Shown piece by piece: positions 5,759 through 5,862 of a stretch of 5,862 nucleotides of DNA. Numbering within the stretch: the first letter of the stretch is position 1; each line of letters starts with the position of its first letter. The DNA is from Pseudomonadota bacterium. GTDB lineage: Bacteria; Myxococcota_A; Polyangia; Polyangiales; Polyangiaceae. The notes under the pieces are model-generated. The model was given only the letters and a program-made list of their open reading frames with translations. It made no database searches and was not told the DNA's origin. The stretch covers positions 1-5,862 of the forward strand of contig JAEZYZ010000249.1 in assembly GCA_023418705.1 (NCBI GenBank), in the 5' to 3' direction. Position numbers and translations under genes: made by a program.

Positions 5759-5862
5759 CCCCTACCCGCGCGAGCGTCAGCGAGCGCACCCCTACCCGCG
5801 CGAGCGTCCGCGAGCGCTCCCCAACCCGCGCGCGCGTCCGCGAGCCCGCCCCCAACCCCGCC
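5759..5862. repeat. 30-bp tandem repeat running off the right edge
   Basis: Units of 30 bp begin at 5759, 5789 and 5819, each starting CCCC(T/A)ACCCGCGCG and continuing with a GCGTC(C/A)GCGAGC core; a fourth, partial and decayed unit starts at 5849. Units 1 and 2 differ at only two positions; unit 3 is more divergent. The period is a multiple of three, so all frames repeat a decapeptide (on the + strand roughly PTRASVRERS). Whether it is translated is unclear. Confidence 0.85.

Noticed and set aside
5067..5855. 262-codon minus-strand frame containing decapeptide repeats
   Set aside because: Most of it is antisense to the PAP2 gene; the repeats at its start come from the 30-bp DNA repeat, which is open in every frame.

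Overview
The window is GC-rich throughout, with GTG starts and long open shadow frames. Its gene families (a PA14 protein with Pro/Gly-rich linkers, a GT-C glycosyltransferase with a soluble tail, a COG4119-like NUDIX protein and a periplasmic PAP2 phosphatase) fit a myxobacterium-like member of the former Deltaproteobacteria. That placement is inference from gene style; no marker gene is present.

Layout, left to right. A 5'-truncated + strand gene for a PA14-domain protein enters from the left edge and ends at 725. About 290 bp of intergenic DNA follows, holding a small GGAAGCAC repeat and two hairpins. Two minus-strand genes, probably co-transcribed, come next: a GT39/ArnT-like membrane glycosyltransferase (3710 to 2031) and, 67 bp downstream of it, a short-chain dehydrogenase (1963 to 1013). 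The dehydrogenase ends in a tail built from a 15-bp tandem repeat. A divergent intergenic region carries palindromes, a 22-bp direct repeat and a good promoter for a + strand tRNA-Arg(UCG) at 3956-4032. About 140 bp beyond the tRNA is a degraded copy of its 3' half, which forms the leader of a NUDIX hydrolase gene (4210-4680). Then comes an exported PAP2-type phosphatase (4728-5699). The window ends in a 30-bp tandem repeat that runs off the right edge.

The genes do not form an obvious single pathway. The glycosyltransferase, the PAP2 phosphatase (a family that includes polyprenyl-pyrophosphate and lipid phosphatases) and the exported PA14 protein all point to envelope or glycan functions, but the sequence shows no closer link. 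I found no defence system, CRISPR array, transposase or integrase. The most unusual items are the repeat-derived pentapeptide tail on the dehydrogenase and the tRNA 3'-half relic beside the intact tRNA, which looks like an old integration scar.
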